From: Beroe forskalii | Lineage: Eukaryota > Ctenophora > Nuda > Beroida > Beroidae | Assembly (NCBI GenBank): GCA_011033025.1 | Contig: WFMF01000162.1 | Span: forward strand, 248,001-312,000 | DNA length: 64,000 nt | Direction of reading: 5' to 3' | Shown: in pieces, positions 45,301 through 57,968 of the stretch | Numbering within the stretch: the stretch's first letter is position 1 | Layout of the letters: each line of letters opens with the position of its first letter | Notes under the pieces: model-generated | Database searches by the model: none | Told to the model about the DNA's origin: nothing | The model's input: the letters and a program-made list of their open reading frames with translations, nothing else | Position numbers and translations under genes: made by a program

Positions 45301-46475
45301 CACAAAGCACCAATACCCTAGTATTGGTGCTGTAAAATCTTATAATTGAATTGAATTAAATTTCTTTCATGGATCCCGTCAAAGACTATGGTTGGAGTTG
45401 TTGGAGAGTTCTGTGGCTTGACTACAAAGATGACTGTATTAGTTCTACAAAGAAGATTCTCCAAGTTGTAATTGTCTTTTTATACTATTTTGGGTCCCAT
45501 TTATCAGTCACTTTTGTCCCAATTGTTCCAAATGACCTGAATTTATCTGTCTTAATTCACTTTATGAGTTCCATATCTCCATTTGTCTCTGTCCCATCTG
45601 TCCCCAATTATGTCCCTGCCCCTAATCACTTTTTGAGTCTCATTTTCTCTGTCCCATTTGTCTCAAATCATTTTTCTGGAGTTAGGGATAATTGGAACAG
45701 TGGTACCCCCCCCCATTCAAATCATTTGAACACAAGTTTCACTACTTCATGAAATGAGAATGATTATAATAATTAATTGTAAAATTTTTTTTGGGGTAAA
45801 AATCTCCGAAGAGAGTCAAATATTATAAAATACAGGTTGAGAAAGCACCCAACATTTGTAATGAGAGGTGTATCACAATTACAATGATTAAGAAACAATA
45901 ATATTATCTGAAATCAAAATACTTCTAACAGTCTGACGATTATCAATACATAAAATGAACGTATATGAATATCATATAATGTTATTTTGATGTTGGGGAA
46001 TCCCAGAGCACCGAGAAAAATGATTACAAAACTGATTATAGAATAAACAGCATTATAGAATAAACTGTTTAGAATAAACAGCATCTCAGAGGTGGTGATA
46101 TTTCTGTAACAAGAATTCCAAATTCAGAACAAAACAATGAAGTAAATGTTCGTATTCTTAAAATTTAATAACATTATAAAGAAGCTTGTGCATGTGGTGT
46201 GGGAAATTGTGGTACTACTTTGAGAAGGTGACAATTTCTCATCAACAGTTCAACTGGCATAGAATCAATAAAGTACAGACTCATCTATGTAAAAAATGCT
46301 CTGGTTACTCCACCTGCAAAGGTGTGCATAAGCGCGCAGCACTTCCCTAGGGAAGCGCGCCGCGCAATGCTCTACGGACGTTGCCCCGTCTATTTCTTCT
46401 GTGGAACGTTGCGCCGCGCGCGAGAGTAGGATAACATCCTACGACGCAATGCACGCGTGAACAAGGATATACATG
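45301..46475. other. Intergenic, no reliable gene
   Basis: 45480-45680 has three loose ~95-bp units around TGTCCCATTTGTC, which give a 127-codon frame (45369-45752) of low-complexity protein that is not believed. A CpG-rich hairpin containing CTTCCCTAGGGAAG lies just before the assembly gap. Confidence 0.4.
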
Positions 46476-46575
46476 NNNNNNNNNNNNNNNNNNNNNNNNN
46501 NNNNNNNNNNNNNNNNNNNNNNNNNNNNNNNNNNNNNNNNNNNNNNNNNNNNNNNNNNNNNNNNNNNNNNNNNNN
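46476..46575. other. Assembly gap of 100 N
   Basis: Exactly 100 undetermined bases, the usual placeholder for a scaffold join of unknown size. Confidence 0.99.
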
Positions 46576-47458
46576 GAATACTGTTCGGGCTAAATTATCA
46601 CAAAGAAATAAATTTTCCCCTTACAGGCAACTAATTTTTTCACCTAATCCCGACTCCAAAATTTCAACCAGGGCGACATGGTTGGCCCATCCTAGTTTTG
46701 CACCTGCCTTTAGGTTCCCAAGCCCCCCTTCCTGGGGGAAAATTGTGTGGCTGGGGCGCCGCATGGCAAGGTTGCAAGCAGCAACAGGTTTACGTGTTTA
46801 GGCAAGGTTACTAAACCAGGGCTTTTGTGCGCGCCCGCCGTGCGCGTAACCTAGCGTTATTCGACCCCTCGCGACCCTGACGACGTCGACAAGCACAGGT
46901 CCAAGTTAGGGCAAGTTAATCACTTGATCCAATATGTTGATTGTTGAATTGTTGATTTTGAGTACCATGTCAAGGTTGTCTGACGTCGTCAGACCCATTA
47001 TTTTAAATCCCGACTCTGCGACGCAAGTCGGGGCGCGCGCGCGAGGGGGTCAGGCACTCAGGCAACGCCTGACAATGTCAAGGTCTAGGACCTAGGTACA
47101 TAATCAAATGATTTATAGTGTTTTGAATCCAATGTCTTATCTATAGAGGTGCGGTGTATAGGTATACTTTCCTCTAACCACGCGTAAAACTAGGGATCTG
47201 GTTAGAGCAAAGGTATATTACAAACATAACAAAATACAGCATATATATTTATTAATTCAAGGATTAACATGAGAGGGCGAGAGGCAGAAGAGACTAAACT
47301 GTGAATCATCAGCGGTTACCCTACAGTTGCATTGGCAAATTTATTCACTCACGATTTAAATATTTTATTGAATAAAACAATGTTTTCTTTCTACTGTTCA
47401 GTATGTTGTTTCTTTGTTGCATGCCGCATATTTTCGAGAAGTCTATCAGTACCTAATC
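46576..47458. other. Post-gap intergenic sequence
   Basis: 46860-47090 contains GACGACGTCG and TCAGGCAACGCCTGACAATG blocks, similar to 16265-16310 inside the hAT-like element. 47162-47220 has a small inverted pair TATACTTT.CTCTAACC. No gene. Confidence 0.4.
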
Positions 47459-48948
47459 TTTGGTAAATTCAAATTTGGAACCTTCGATTGTATTTTCCAT
47501 TGCACTGATTAACTTTAGGTGGTTACTTGGTAAATGTTAACAAATATGTCCATATTTTCGAAAATCAGCGCATGCATAAACAGTGGTCGATCGAATGGAA
47601 TTGGTCGATCAATCAACTTCATTCGATCGACTGATGTGTTTTAAATAGAAAATCTTTAAGCTTGTGGGGAAACAACTAATCATCTAAACACGATTCAAGT
47701 CATTGGGGACCAGTAAAACACATCATTAGTTCAAATGAAGTTGATCGATCGACCAATTCCATTTGATCGATGTCTGAAATACACCAAGCTTTTTGAAATA
47801 TAATAGAACAATATTAGTAAGAAATTGTCAGCATTTTTTTATTATCTTTATTATCTGAATTCAATTATTTGGTAATTGATATTGACGAAGTTACTTTTTA
47901 TCACACTGAATGTATATTTTGGTTTTGATGTTTTATTTATTTTCATGGTTATCACAAGGTCTGCATGAAGTTTTTGCTTTCTATCCAGTTTTAATTGTTA
48001 TTTCACTGCTATCTCATAAAAACCATCAACAGTTCTAGATTAATTCTGTTATTTGATTTTTAAATGCTCTTGAAAATTGAATAAATGGACACCTGGGTTA
48101 AAAGGTGTTTTTAGTGGAAGCTATTGTTTTGATATAATGAAAGGAAGCGTGATGGTTTAATACCATAATTTATTCTATTCTATTCTATTCTATAGTTTGG
48201 TAAATTCAAATTTGGAACCTTCGATTGTATTTTCCATTGCACTGATTAACTTTAGGTGGTTACTTGGTAAATGTTAACAAATATGTCCATATTTTCGAAA
48301 ATCAGGCGCATGCATAAAACAGTGGTCGATCGAATGGAATTGGTCGATCAATCAACTTCATTCGATCGACTGATGTGTTTTAAATAGAAAATCTTTAAGC
48401 TTGTGGGGAAACAACTAAATATTGCTCATCTAAACACGATTCAAGTCATTGGGGACCAGTAAAACACATCATTAGTTCAAATGAAGTTGATCGATCGACC
48501 AATTCCATTTGATCGATGTCTGAAATACACCAAGCTTTTTGAAATATAATAGAACAATATTAGTAAGAAATTGTCAGCATTTTTTATTATCTTACTATTA
48601 TCTGACCAATTATTTGGTAATTGATATTGACAGAAGTTACTTTTTATCACACTGTGAATGTATATTTTGGTTTTTGATGTTTTATTTATTTTCATGGTTA
48701 TCACAAGGTCTGCATGAAGTTTTTTGCTTTCTATCCAGTTTTAATTGTTATTTCACTGCTATCTCATAAAACTATCAACAGTTCTAGATTAATTCTATTA
48801 TTTGATTTTTAAATGCTCTTGAAAATTGAATAAATGGACACCTGGGTTAAAAGGTGTGTTTTTAGTGGAAGCTATTGTTTTGATATAATGAAAGGAAGCG
48901 TGATGGTTTAATACCATAATTTATTCTATTCTATTCTATTCTATAGTT
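47459..48948. repeat. Tandem duplication, 2 x ~740 bp, ending in (TTCTA)n
   Basis: 47459-48192 and 48196-48948 run in parallel with only small indels (for example AACTAATCATC versus AACTAAATATTGCTCATC). Each has an internal hairpin built on GTCGATCGAATGGAATTGGT and its inverted partner, and ends in TTTATTCTATTCTATTCTAT, resembling the microsatellite tail of a LINE or SINE. Confidence 0.9.
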
Positions 48949-49349
48949 TGTTCAACAAAGAAGCTTTCATCTAGTTATTATATTTATTTACATTTATTCA
49001 TTATATCATGAAATATCATAGGAAAATTCTTAATGCAAACGAGCAAATGCTGGTTAGGTTCCCATTTTCCAATTGCTTTCTTTTCAAGTTTTAATGTAGC
49101 TCAATTCCAATAAATTTCACTTTAATTTTGATTTTCATGGAGTACCCCAAATAGGTTTTAAGTACTATATAGGCAAACGTTACAATGTGGAGGGGACCAT
49201 TTTCGAATTTTAGTAATTTTGAACTTAGGAGTCTGAAAAAAGGGGGTTCAATTAATGTATGAACCCTAGAGTGAAGACTGAAGTTGAATTCACCTTAATC
49301 CTATATACATGAAACTGAAGATCAAAGATAACGACCTTTTCAATAATTG

Positions 49350-50274
49350 GGCATAATAGGCTGTGTACTTAAGTTCGCCGCAAACCCAGGCAAACTCAGG
49401 CGAACCCGCGTGGAGTCAGCGTTTGCGACAGTTCACCGATTTTTTTCCCTCGCGAACTCCACTGAAGTTTGCCGATAGTTCGCCGAACGTTCGCCAGGTC
49501 CTGGCGAACTCAGGCGAACTTCAGCAGAGTTCACTAAGAACTGGCGAACTAGTTCACCGCGAACTTAAAATTTTTGGTTGCCGAACGATTGTTTGCCGGC
49601 AAACATTGAACAATCGTTCGTGGCAAACTAATTCGTGGCGAACAAGTTCGCGGCGGACTAGTTCGCCGCGAACTAGTTCGCCAAGAACTAGTTTGCCAAG
49701 AACTAGTTTTTTCTAAGTTCGCGGCGAACTAGTTTGCGGAGAACTAGTTCGCGGCGAACTTCATTATTCATTTCATGCTGCGAACTTGTTTGTCATCAAC
49801 TATAACAATTCCGCTGCAAACTGCCAAACTAGTTTGCCTCGAACGATTGTTCGCCAACCCAAACCCTAACCCGAACCCAACCCGAACCCAACCCCTAACC
49901 CAAACCCTAACCCTAACCCAAACCCTAACCCTAACCCTAACCCTAACCCAAACCCTAACAGTAACCCTAACCCAAACCCTAACCCAAACCCAAACCCTAA
50001 CTGAAACCCATACCCAAACCCTAACCCAAACCCTAACCCAAACCCATACCCAAACCCTAACCCAAACCTTAACCCAAACCCTAACCCAAACCATAACCCA
50101 AACCATAACCCAAACCCAAACCCTAACCCAAACCCTAACCCAAACCATAACCCAAACCAATGAAAAAAATTGGCGAACTGTCGGCGAACGCTGGCAAACT
50201 TGCGGGGAGTTCACCCGGGTTTGCCTGAGTTCGCTTGGGTTCGTGGCGAACTAAAGTTTGCAGCCTATTATGCC
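49350..50274. mobile_element. hAT-like non-autonomous transposon with telomere-like core, TSD AATAATTG
   Basis: AATAATTG flanks both sides (49342-49349, 50275-50282). The ends read GGCATAATAGGCTG inward, and the arms are TTCGCCGCGAAC-type palindromes, as in 15729-18263. The core is 49857-50157. No ORF other than those made by the repeat. Confidence 0.88.
49857..50157. repeat. Interstitial telomere-like array (CCCTAA/CCCAAA)n
   Basis: About 50 hexamers, a mix of CCCTAA, CCCAAA and a few CCATAA. TTAGGG is the ancestral animal telomere repeat. Here it is inside a transposon, away from any chromosome end. Confidence 0.93.
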
Positions 50275-50282
50275 AATAATTG

Positions 50283-53200
50283 TCATATTTGTTCACTGGC
50301 TGAGCTCACTAAGTTTACAGATTACTTCATGGGGCAGTGTAGCATCTCCAAGTCTTATATTCATGATTCCTAACTTGCACAGCTAAAGTTTCGTATCACA
50401 TTCAAAATATTAAGAATGGCCTAGGTGCCTACTTTGAGCCTTGGGAAGGGATGGTAGACATCATATGTTACTATGTTAGAAGATCTGGATTGTTGTTTAA
50501 AGATATGGATAATCAGTGAATAATTTCCACATTGAAATGATCAATCACTGTCAATCAATGAAATGGATATTCACCCAAAAATCCTACCCCACCCCTACCT
50601 CACAAACTAGCAAATAGGAATACTTTTCCAATAGGTTAATTTTGCTATACAAGGCTGAGTCCTTCAACCATATGAAACATCCTTGAATATTTCAATTTAA
50701 CTATCCATTGCCTTGTTCCTGATTGAAACAATTGTTTGCATCATCAGAGGAACAACTTAAGCATTAACGTCGATATTCTACAGTGGTACCACTCGAATCG
50801 AATGAAAGTAAATTATATAGCCCTACTGATATTTTATTGACCATAATTCTGCAGATTATTTCATATTTTATTTATTTATATGTTCAATAAAATGAAAATT
50901 GTGTGAGCTATAAATTTCAAATTTTTTTGACTAACAGTAATGTTCTACAATCTATACTTTGTCACTGTCAATTGCCAGGTTTCACAACACTTTAATGAAA
51001 CACACGAGCTGATTGTTAAATAGCAAAGTACTTTCAGAACATCATCAGTGCTACAGTCATATTTGAGGCCCCCATTGCCTCAGATTAGATTGTAAATAGT
51101 AGTGTTGTAAGTTTAAAATGTTTATATAATACCACTTCCATGCAGTTTACTACTCTGCAATTATTTCAAGAGAATAACTGGTTGTGGAACAATGTCACCA
51201 CAGAAGGTATACTGTTACCTTGGGTGAAAATTATATATTCATTTGCACTAGGCTTTTCCTGGTGCAAGTATTGCAACACTATGCACCTTTAGATTAGCAT
51301 ATTTAATGAATCCACCATCGTTGCTTGTTTTCACATTGTGAATACTGAACAACAGGCCTCACCACAGGAAACAGTCCTCCACCTGGATCAGAACTGGATT
51401 TCACCATGTTTCCTAATTCACTGTGTGGTAGTCATAAATTTATCATATCAAGCAGCTGGTAAATTGGTAGTTAGTCAGCTTCCATATTATTGGAGATGGC
51501 AAGGCATTTATTTGACTGTGTTAAGTAACTCATGCTAGATGGTCCCTCTTCCTCACTTTGTATCATAAATTCAAACTAAAAGTTACGAAATTCGCACTGT
51601 AATAGTACTATGCATCATAAATTCCCACTTGCAAACTGGTAGAATTCGTGAATCCAAGCAATCATAGTAACAACAAAGACTGCATTGGATGGTAAAATTT
51701 GGTTGTGCTTGAATACTGAAGTGATTTTCCCCAAAATTTCTCAAATTTCGCACCAAAATAGTTTGTTTAAAATCTATCTGTACAGCTGGGAATAATGTAC
51801 CTACAAGTCTACAAGGAAATGCTTGTGAGTTTCTGCTTTGAATTTCATCTGTCAATCACATTACGAGTTCCATTCACAGCTCTGTGCTTCACCCATTCCA
51901 TTGTTTTAATAGGTTAATAGAGGATTGCTCTACGATGTGCAATAGCAAAAACATTAATTTGGGCTGTATTTCCTGAATTCCTGAATTAAAGCTGACTCGC
52001 TTTTGAAGTCAACGTTTATTGAAACACATGTGCTGCTGTGATTAAATGTCACAAAAATGCAAGATCCCTGGCGACTGACATAATTAATAAAGAATAGGGC
52101 ACATTTCAAACTTTATTGTATTTACTTATTTACCCTTGGTATAGCCACTTTGCTAGCTTTCAAGTCTCCTTCAACAATAGCATGCATGCCTGAGTCAATG
52201 AAATAAATTAAACGCAACGTATTGTTAGGGTTTTGTAGCATTATCCGCTGTGGGCGTGCGCAATATGTTATATGCGCTGATACATAATATGATTAAATGC
52301 CAGCAAATAGCTACAAACCATTATCACACTACTCCTCTCAGAAGTCGCTCAATTAATAATGATTTTAACAGTGGCTCCCTCCCTCTACTACCCTTCCTTC
52401 AGTGTGTTTGATATTTATTGTTTAAAAGCCACATCATTTCGGTGGGACTGTGTTTTGAGATTGTTTGTTCTCGTATTACCTGGTTTGCCGGCATTTCATT
52501 GGCCGTACTAGTATTAATAAAGTAATAACAGTAATATTTAGTGTTTGAAAGGCAGTGGTGTGAGTGCTTACTGATCATTGCTTCTTAAAGTTCTTACTTC
52601 TTTAGAGTTGGCAGCTTGATTTATCTTTATCTGAAGTTAAACTTCTGATTTAAGTATCACCTGTTATCTGCAGTTCACTAAAACACTTATTCGAACCTTT
52701 AGCATTTAAATCAGAAAACTCTATCAAAGACTTACCTGCTCTCGATTTCTTAAGTGAATCTCTTGGTTGAACCCTGAAATGGCTATGAAATAAGATCACT
52801 GTTAATAAATGAGTCTCTGTTAGTGCGATAGTTGGTGTCTTAAGTCAAAACAAGCCTGGGATGATCAATAATAACAGCAGGACAATTTAGAGGGGTACTT
52901 TCTACTAGTGCTGGGATTAATTTGTACCATGTCACGTGGCAACACAGGAAAATAAGCTGGTTTAGTATATATAAATATATATATTGGTAGCGTTAAAATA
53001 GCACCTGAACGCGATATATTAACGTAACTATATATTTATATATATATATATGTTCCAATCTTATTAATCAGCTCGCAGGAACCACCAAACACCACAGTAA
53101 GGTATCATCATTACTCCAGCACAATTAATTAAAATGTCCTACCTAATAAGACCCCCTTTAATTTTCTCGATTAGTTTTTAATTTTATTTTTACTCGCCCG

Positions 53201-54204
53201 CCCCCATAAATTCGTGGGTACTCTTGTTGCAGCGTGAGTGAATGAGAAATTGATGAAAAGGGTGAAGGGTCGGTAGTGTATTAGTCTGGGTCGGTAGAGT
53301 TGTGATAAGATATTGTTTCTGATCTTGAGTTTTATTTCATTGCTACAGAGGCTACCTCGCTTGTACAGCCTGTGTGAAATGCTCCAACATTACCCCTCTC
53401 ACAAGACCTCTCTTCTTCTTTATTACACGAATCACTCCTGGTTGGGGGTGGTAGTATTTATTATTTGTTTCAGTAGGAATACCCTATGATAATACAAAGC
53501 TCACTGGAAGATCGGGGAGAGAATGCTGCTAATATCGTTAATGAAATGAACGTTTTACGATTGTCATATTCATTGGTTATAATACCAGTACGGGCTCTCC
53601 TGCACTAATTTATTAGGTTTTCCTTGCCCTGATCTCTTGGTCCTCTCTCTCTGTAGCAGCTTGTAAGACTTGCCCTCCTCCTCCTCCTCCTTCTGTTAAT
53701 TTAATTAGTACATTATACTCCTAACCAATAACAGTAGGGAGGCGCTGGAATTGATTCTTACAACATCGCAATATTACCAGCTATCTAGGTAGGATTTCCT
53801 GCTGTTATCCATAGGGTTTTCCAGATAAACTGTTAACACAGCCAACTCCCTCTTGCTTTTCCAGTGTACCTACTACCTTGCATTTATTTTATTTACTCTT
53901 TTTAAAGTGTGCATGAACCATTCTATGCATATTATCATTGCTATGATAAGGCGACTTTAGCACTTTCCAAATCATCATCTTTTTCTGAAACGCCTTAACG
54001 CAAGCGTACGTATCTGTTAGGCCTGGCTTTTTTTTTATTATTTCTTTAGCATCATTTAATCATTTAAGGTTTAAGGTTCGGCCCTTGTCAGCTTCAATAA
54101 GGTTTGATAAGTAATGACTTAATGACAACAGAAAACATTGTTGGTCAATGGTCTTAAATGTATATTATAGCTGCAATGTTGCGGCCCTATTGCTGCGGCT
54201 AATT
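50283..54204. other. Intergenic, AT-rich, no gene recognised
   Basis: No exon with family similarity was found on either strand. An AT-palindromic segment lies at 52968-53052 (TATATATAAATATATATA with an inverted partner). Short frames such as 51338-51538 have no domain. Confidence 0.4.
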
Positions 54205-54960
54205 GTGATGTATGTAGTGTTACCATGGTGACACAGGTAGTCTTACTATGGTGACACAGGTAGTGTTACCATGGTGACGTATGTAGTGTTACCATGGTGA
54301 CGCATGTACTGTTACCCTGGTGACACAGGTAGTGTTACCCTGGTGACACAGGTAGTGTTACCATGGTGACGCATGTAGTGTTACCATGGTGACACAGGTA
54401 GTGTTACCATGGTGACACGTAGTATTACCATGGTGACACAGGAAGTGGTACCATGGTGACGCGTGTGTTACCATGGTGACGCATGTAGTGTTACCATGGT
54501 GACGTATGTACTGTTACCATGGTGACGTATGTAGTGTTACCATGGTGATACAGGTAGTGTACCATGGTGACACAAGTAGTGTTACCATGGTGACGCATCA
54601 TGTAGTGTTACCATGGTGACACAAGTAGTGTTACCATGGTTACGCTTGGAGTGTTACCATGGTAACGCATGTAGTTTTACCATGGTGACACAGGTAGTGT
54701 TACCATGCTAACGCATGTAGTGTTACCATAGTGACGTAAGTAGTGTTACCATGGTGACACAAGTAGTGTTACCATGGTGACACAAGTAGTGTTACCATGG
54801 TAACGCGTGTGTTACCATGGTGACGCATGTAGTTTTACCATGCTTACGCATGTAGTGTTGCTATGGTGACGTGTGTAGTGTTACCATGGTGACACAAGTA
54901 CTGTTACCATTATAACACGTGTGTTACCATTATAGCACGTGTGTTGCCATGGTGACGTCC
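54205..54960. repeat. 23-bp minisatellite, about 32 copies
   Basis: Units of GTTACCATGGTGACACAGGTAGT with variants GACGCATGTAGT and GACGTATGTAGT. Each unit holds the near-palindrome GTTACCATGGTGAC. Confidence 0.95.
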
Positions 54961-55963
54961 TGATGACGTGTGACGTCACTGTGGGATCACGTACAAGAGA
55001 CCATGCGAATGTTGAGGGATTTTTACTGACTCTGTGTTTTGTTTATTAGAAAAAATTTTCTTTTTATTGAACATTAACATTTGGTTATTTAATATTATAT
55101 ATAATTTTTGGTGATAAACTTTAGGAGTCCTTCGTGGTGGCCCTACGGGTCTAATTAGTAACGTAGTGCATTCCTACATTCAATCAACTAACAAGATCTC
55201 AGTATGCAAGTTTGCACTTGCGATCAATATTCTTCTATTTCGCATATGGGGTAAGTAGAGGTAACGTTGCTGTTTAACCTTTCCCCCGAAAAACCAACAT
55301 CTAAATCCTTTGGTTTTGTTCCATCTAAGCGTTTGGGTCATGGTTAAAGTGTCTATCATCCGAATTATAAACAGCATTAATCATGTCAATTAACAATACG
55401 TCCTGCGGCCTCATTGTTAATTGCACTGATAAATGCATACAATCCGGATGATAAACCCTTTATTTAATGGGCTACTGTTTTGATAAAGATTGATAAAGTT
55501 TATCACCACGGAGCTGCAGTTTTCTCCACAATGAGATGGCGTGTGGAATGTGGACGCCATCTCTCTGTGGATAGAAACCCAGATTTACTCCCCCAACGAC
55601 GCACCGTAACAGACTAAATCCTATACTTTGATTTCTCATGAGTAAACCATGTTAATTAACCCAGGTATTGACGGAGTCAATTATCATCTCATCTCAACGT
55701 TCTCATCAGCACTAACTCCCACCGATTATTTAGATAGATTGGAATGGTGCTATGTAGCACGACTGTAATAGTTCATTTTATCAATATTACAAAAAGTCTG
55801 ATTAACACGCGCCCGTTGGTATTTGAGCAGCGCATGCAGCTTGTTAGTAGAGTTAATTAATTAAAACTATTATTATTTATAGTGCGTGCCATGTCGCCCT
55901 CCTTCCTTTTATCGGTCGTTGTCATGGTGACCCTGGCGTTGCTACACGCTCCACTGCTTTGAT
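54961..55963. other. Intergenic
   Basis: No gene. The segment 55380-55520 is rich in GATAAA/TTTATC on both strands but no element boundary is clear. Confidence 0.35.
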
Positions 55964-56024
55964 CACGTGTTTAGCACATGTTGAGCACGTGGTAACCACG
56001 TGATAACCACGTGGTTACCACGTG
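55964..56024. promoter_or_regulatory. Array of five CACGTG boxes, four with 11-bp period
   Basis: CACGTG begins at 55964, 55986, 55997, 56008 and 56019. The last four are separated by GTAAC, ATAAC and GTTAC, so each sits one helical turn from the next. CACGTG is the canonical bHLH E-box. TGTATAA follows about 10 bp later. A regulatory role for the gene starting near 57969 is inference. Confidence 0.5.
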
Positions 56025-56570
56025 TGTCTGTGTTGTATAACCAGATCACCTCAAACACCTTGTGTAAAGGCGTGTTCTCCTATTCTGCTTTTTGCAAACT
56101 TTGAACCTCATGATCTTGAGTCAGTTAGAGACAGTTAGAGACAGTAAGAGACAGTAATTAGAGTCAGCTAGAGTCAGCTAGAGTCAGCGAGAGTCAACTA
56201 GAGTCAGTTAGAGTTAGTTAAATGTACAGATAAAACAATAATTTGAAAGCAAATATGAGATATTTTCATCACGTCACAATGACGTGTGTAAATTGAACAC
56301 TAATTCTGCCCTGAAAAACGAATGCTGTTAATATAAACTGTTAAAAGTTTAAGCAATTAGTACACGGCTAGGATGAATATTATATTATCTGTTTCATTGC
56401 AGGGGCAGTGCACTAGATACGCTGTCACGTGACCTGTCTTATCTGAGTGTGTTTTAAACAGGGCTGATCTTTTCTCACTGCTACTCAAGCGTGGAATTTA
56501 TTTCAAGGATTCCATTATAGCCATGTAACGAACTGCCGCGCCTATATTTTCTCTGTGTTGCTAAGCATTT

Positions 56571-56795
56571 CTGCTTATTTGTTGCTAAGCAGAGTTGCTA
56601 AGCAGTGTTGCTGGTGTGTTGCTAAGCAGTGTTGCTAAGCAGTGTTGCTGATTTGATGCTAGGCAATGTTGCTGGTGCGTTGCTAAGCAGTGTTGCTAAG
56701 AATTTTTGCTAAGCAGTGTTGCAAAGAAGTGTTGCTGATGTGTTGGTAGGCCATGTTGCTGATGTGTTGCTAAGCAGTGTTGCTGGTGTGTTGCT
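56571..56795. repeat. 13-bp repeat GTTGCTAAGCAGT
   Basis: Roughly 16 imperfect units, many with the variant GTTGCTGGTGTGT. Confidence 0.88.
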
Positions 56796-57723
56796 TATGC
56801 TAGAGCACCTCCTACCCTTGCTGACCTCCACCTTGAACCAAAAGACTGCCAAACACTCAAACGAGCAGACATGCTCTTCCACTACAATGCTTCTGATGAG
56901 GGGAGGGTGATCATCTACCAGTGCCAAGTGACCCAGTGACATGTGATTAGTTGAGCTTGATGACCTCGTGTCCCCCGACTTCGTGTCCGGTTCTCGTTGC
57001 TAGTGTGTGTGTTGAGCAATGTTTGTAACACGCTTGGGACACGTTGCTGAGTTTTCTATAATCTTAGAACGTGATGTATCACGTGATGTGTCACGTGACG
57101 CGTCACGATGCGTCACGATTATAGTAACTGAGACCCAGCTGCAGGGGTCTCAGTTACGATAATTATAAAGCGAACCTCAATTTTCAAATTCTCCAAGTAA
57201 ATTCGCACTCATAGTACAAACTAAATATTTAGCCGTACATTGGCTTTAAAATTATTGCTCACTAGCGGCTATGCATAGAATCAAGCCGCAACTTTCATCT
57301 TACAATGAACAAGAGAAAATGATGAGAGACTCCTTTCTTTTACTCTTTTCAAACCTGCTTTTACTCTTTTCAAATCTGCTTTAATATTATGAATCTGAAA
57401 CTTCAATCATTAATTCAGCATTCGGGAATTATTTTAACAATATCACTCTCATTTGAAATAATGTAATAAAATTATATGATGTTATGATCTCAATATTCTC
57501 AATATTCATCACTTTTTTATCATTGAGTGCTCTTTTTTTTCTAAATTTTAACCAGAAATTTCTTCACTTTACTATTATTTTTCACTATTATTATTGATAT
57601 TTCAAGGCATCAGTTCATATAATTTATGCACATAAACATTATATATCATTTTTTTTATTTAGCTCATGTGGTTTTCACTTATCAGTGAACTAATGCTTCT
57701 TTCTTTACTAATCCCAGCGACTA

Positions 57724-57823
57724 TACTTCGCGTATTAGTAATCCGACGGGCACATGACGTCACTTAGTACTGCCGCCCGCTAGAAAAGATGCATTGCCCG
57801 GCGGATTACTAATACGCGAAGTA
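57724..57823. mobile_element. 100-bp MITE, TA target site
   Basis: Perfect inverted ends TACTTCGCGTATTAGTAATC (22 bp in full) with TA on both sides, as in Tc1/mariner MITEs. It lies 145 bp before the first exon of the AT-hook gene. Confidence 0.88.
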
Positions 57824-57968
57824 TAAATGTTCTTATTGCCTCGCTTCCGGAATAGAAGACTTTGATATTTGATTGATAGGGCAACTGATCGGATGCTTTA
57901 AAATGCTATTTCAATTCACCGCATAAATCCAATATGAAACATTAACTGAGCACTGATCCCATAGTTTG

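Noticed and set aside
45369..45752. 127-codon frame as a membrane protein gene
   Set aside because: Encoded by three loose TGTCCCATTTGTC repeats; no family signature or splice context.
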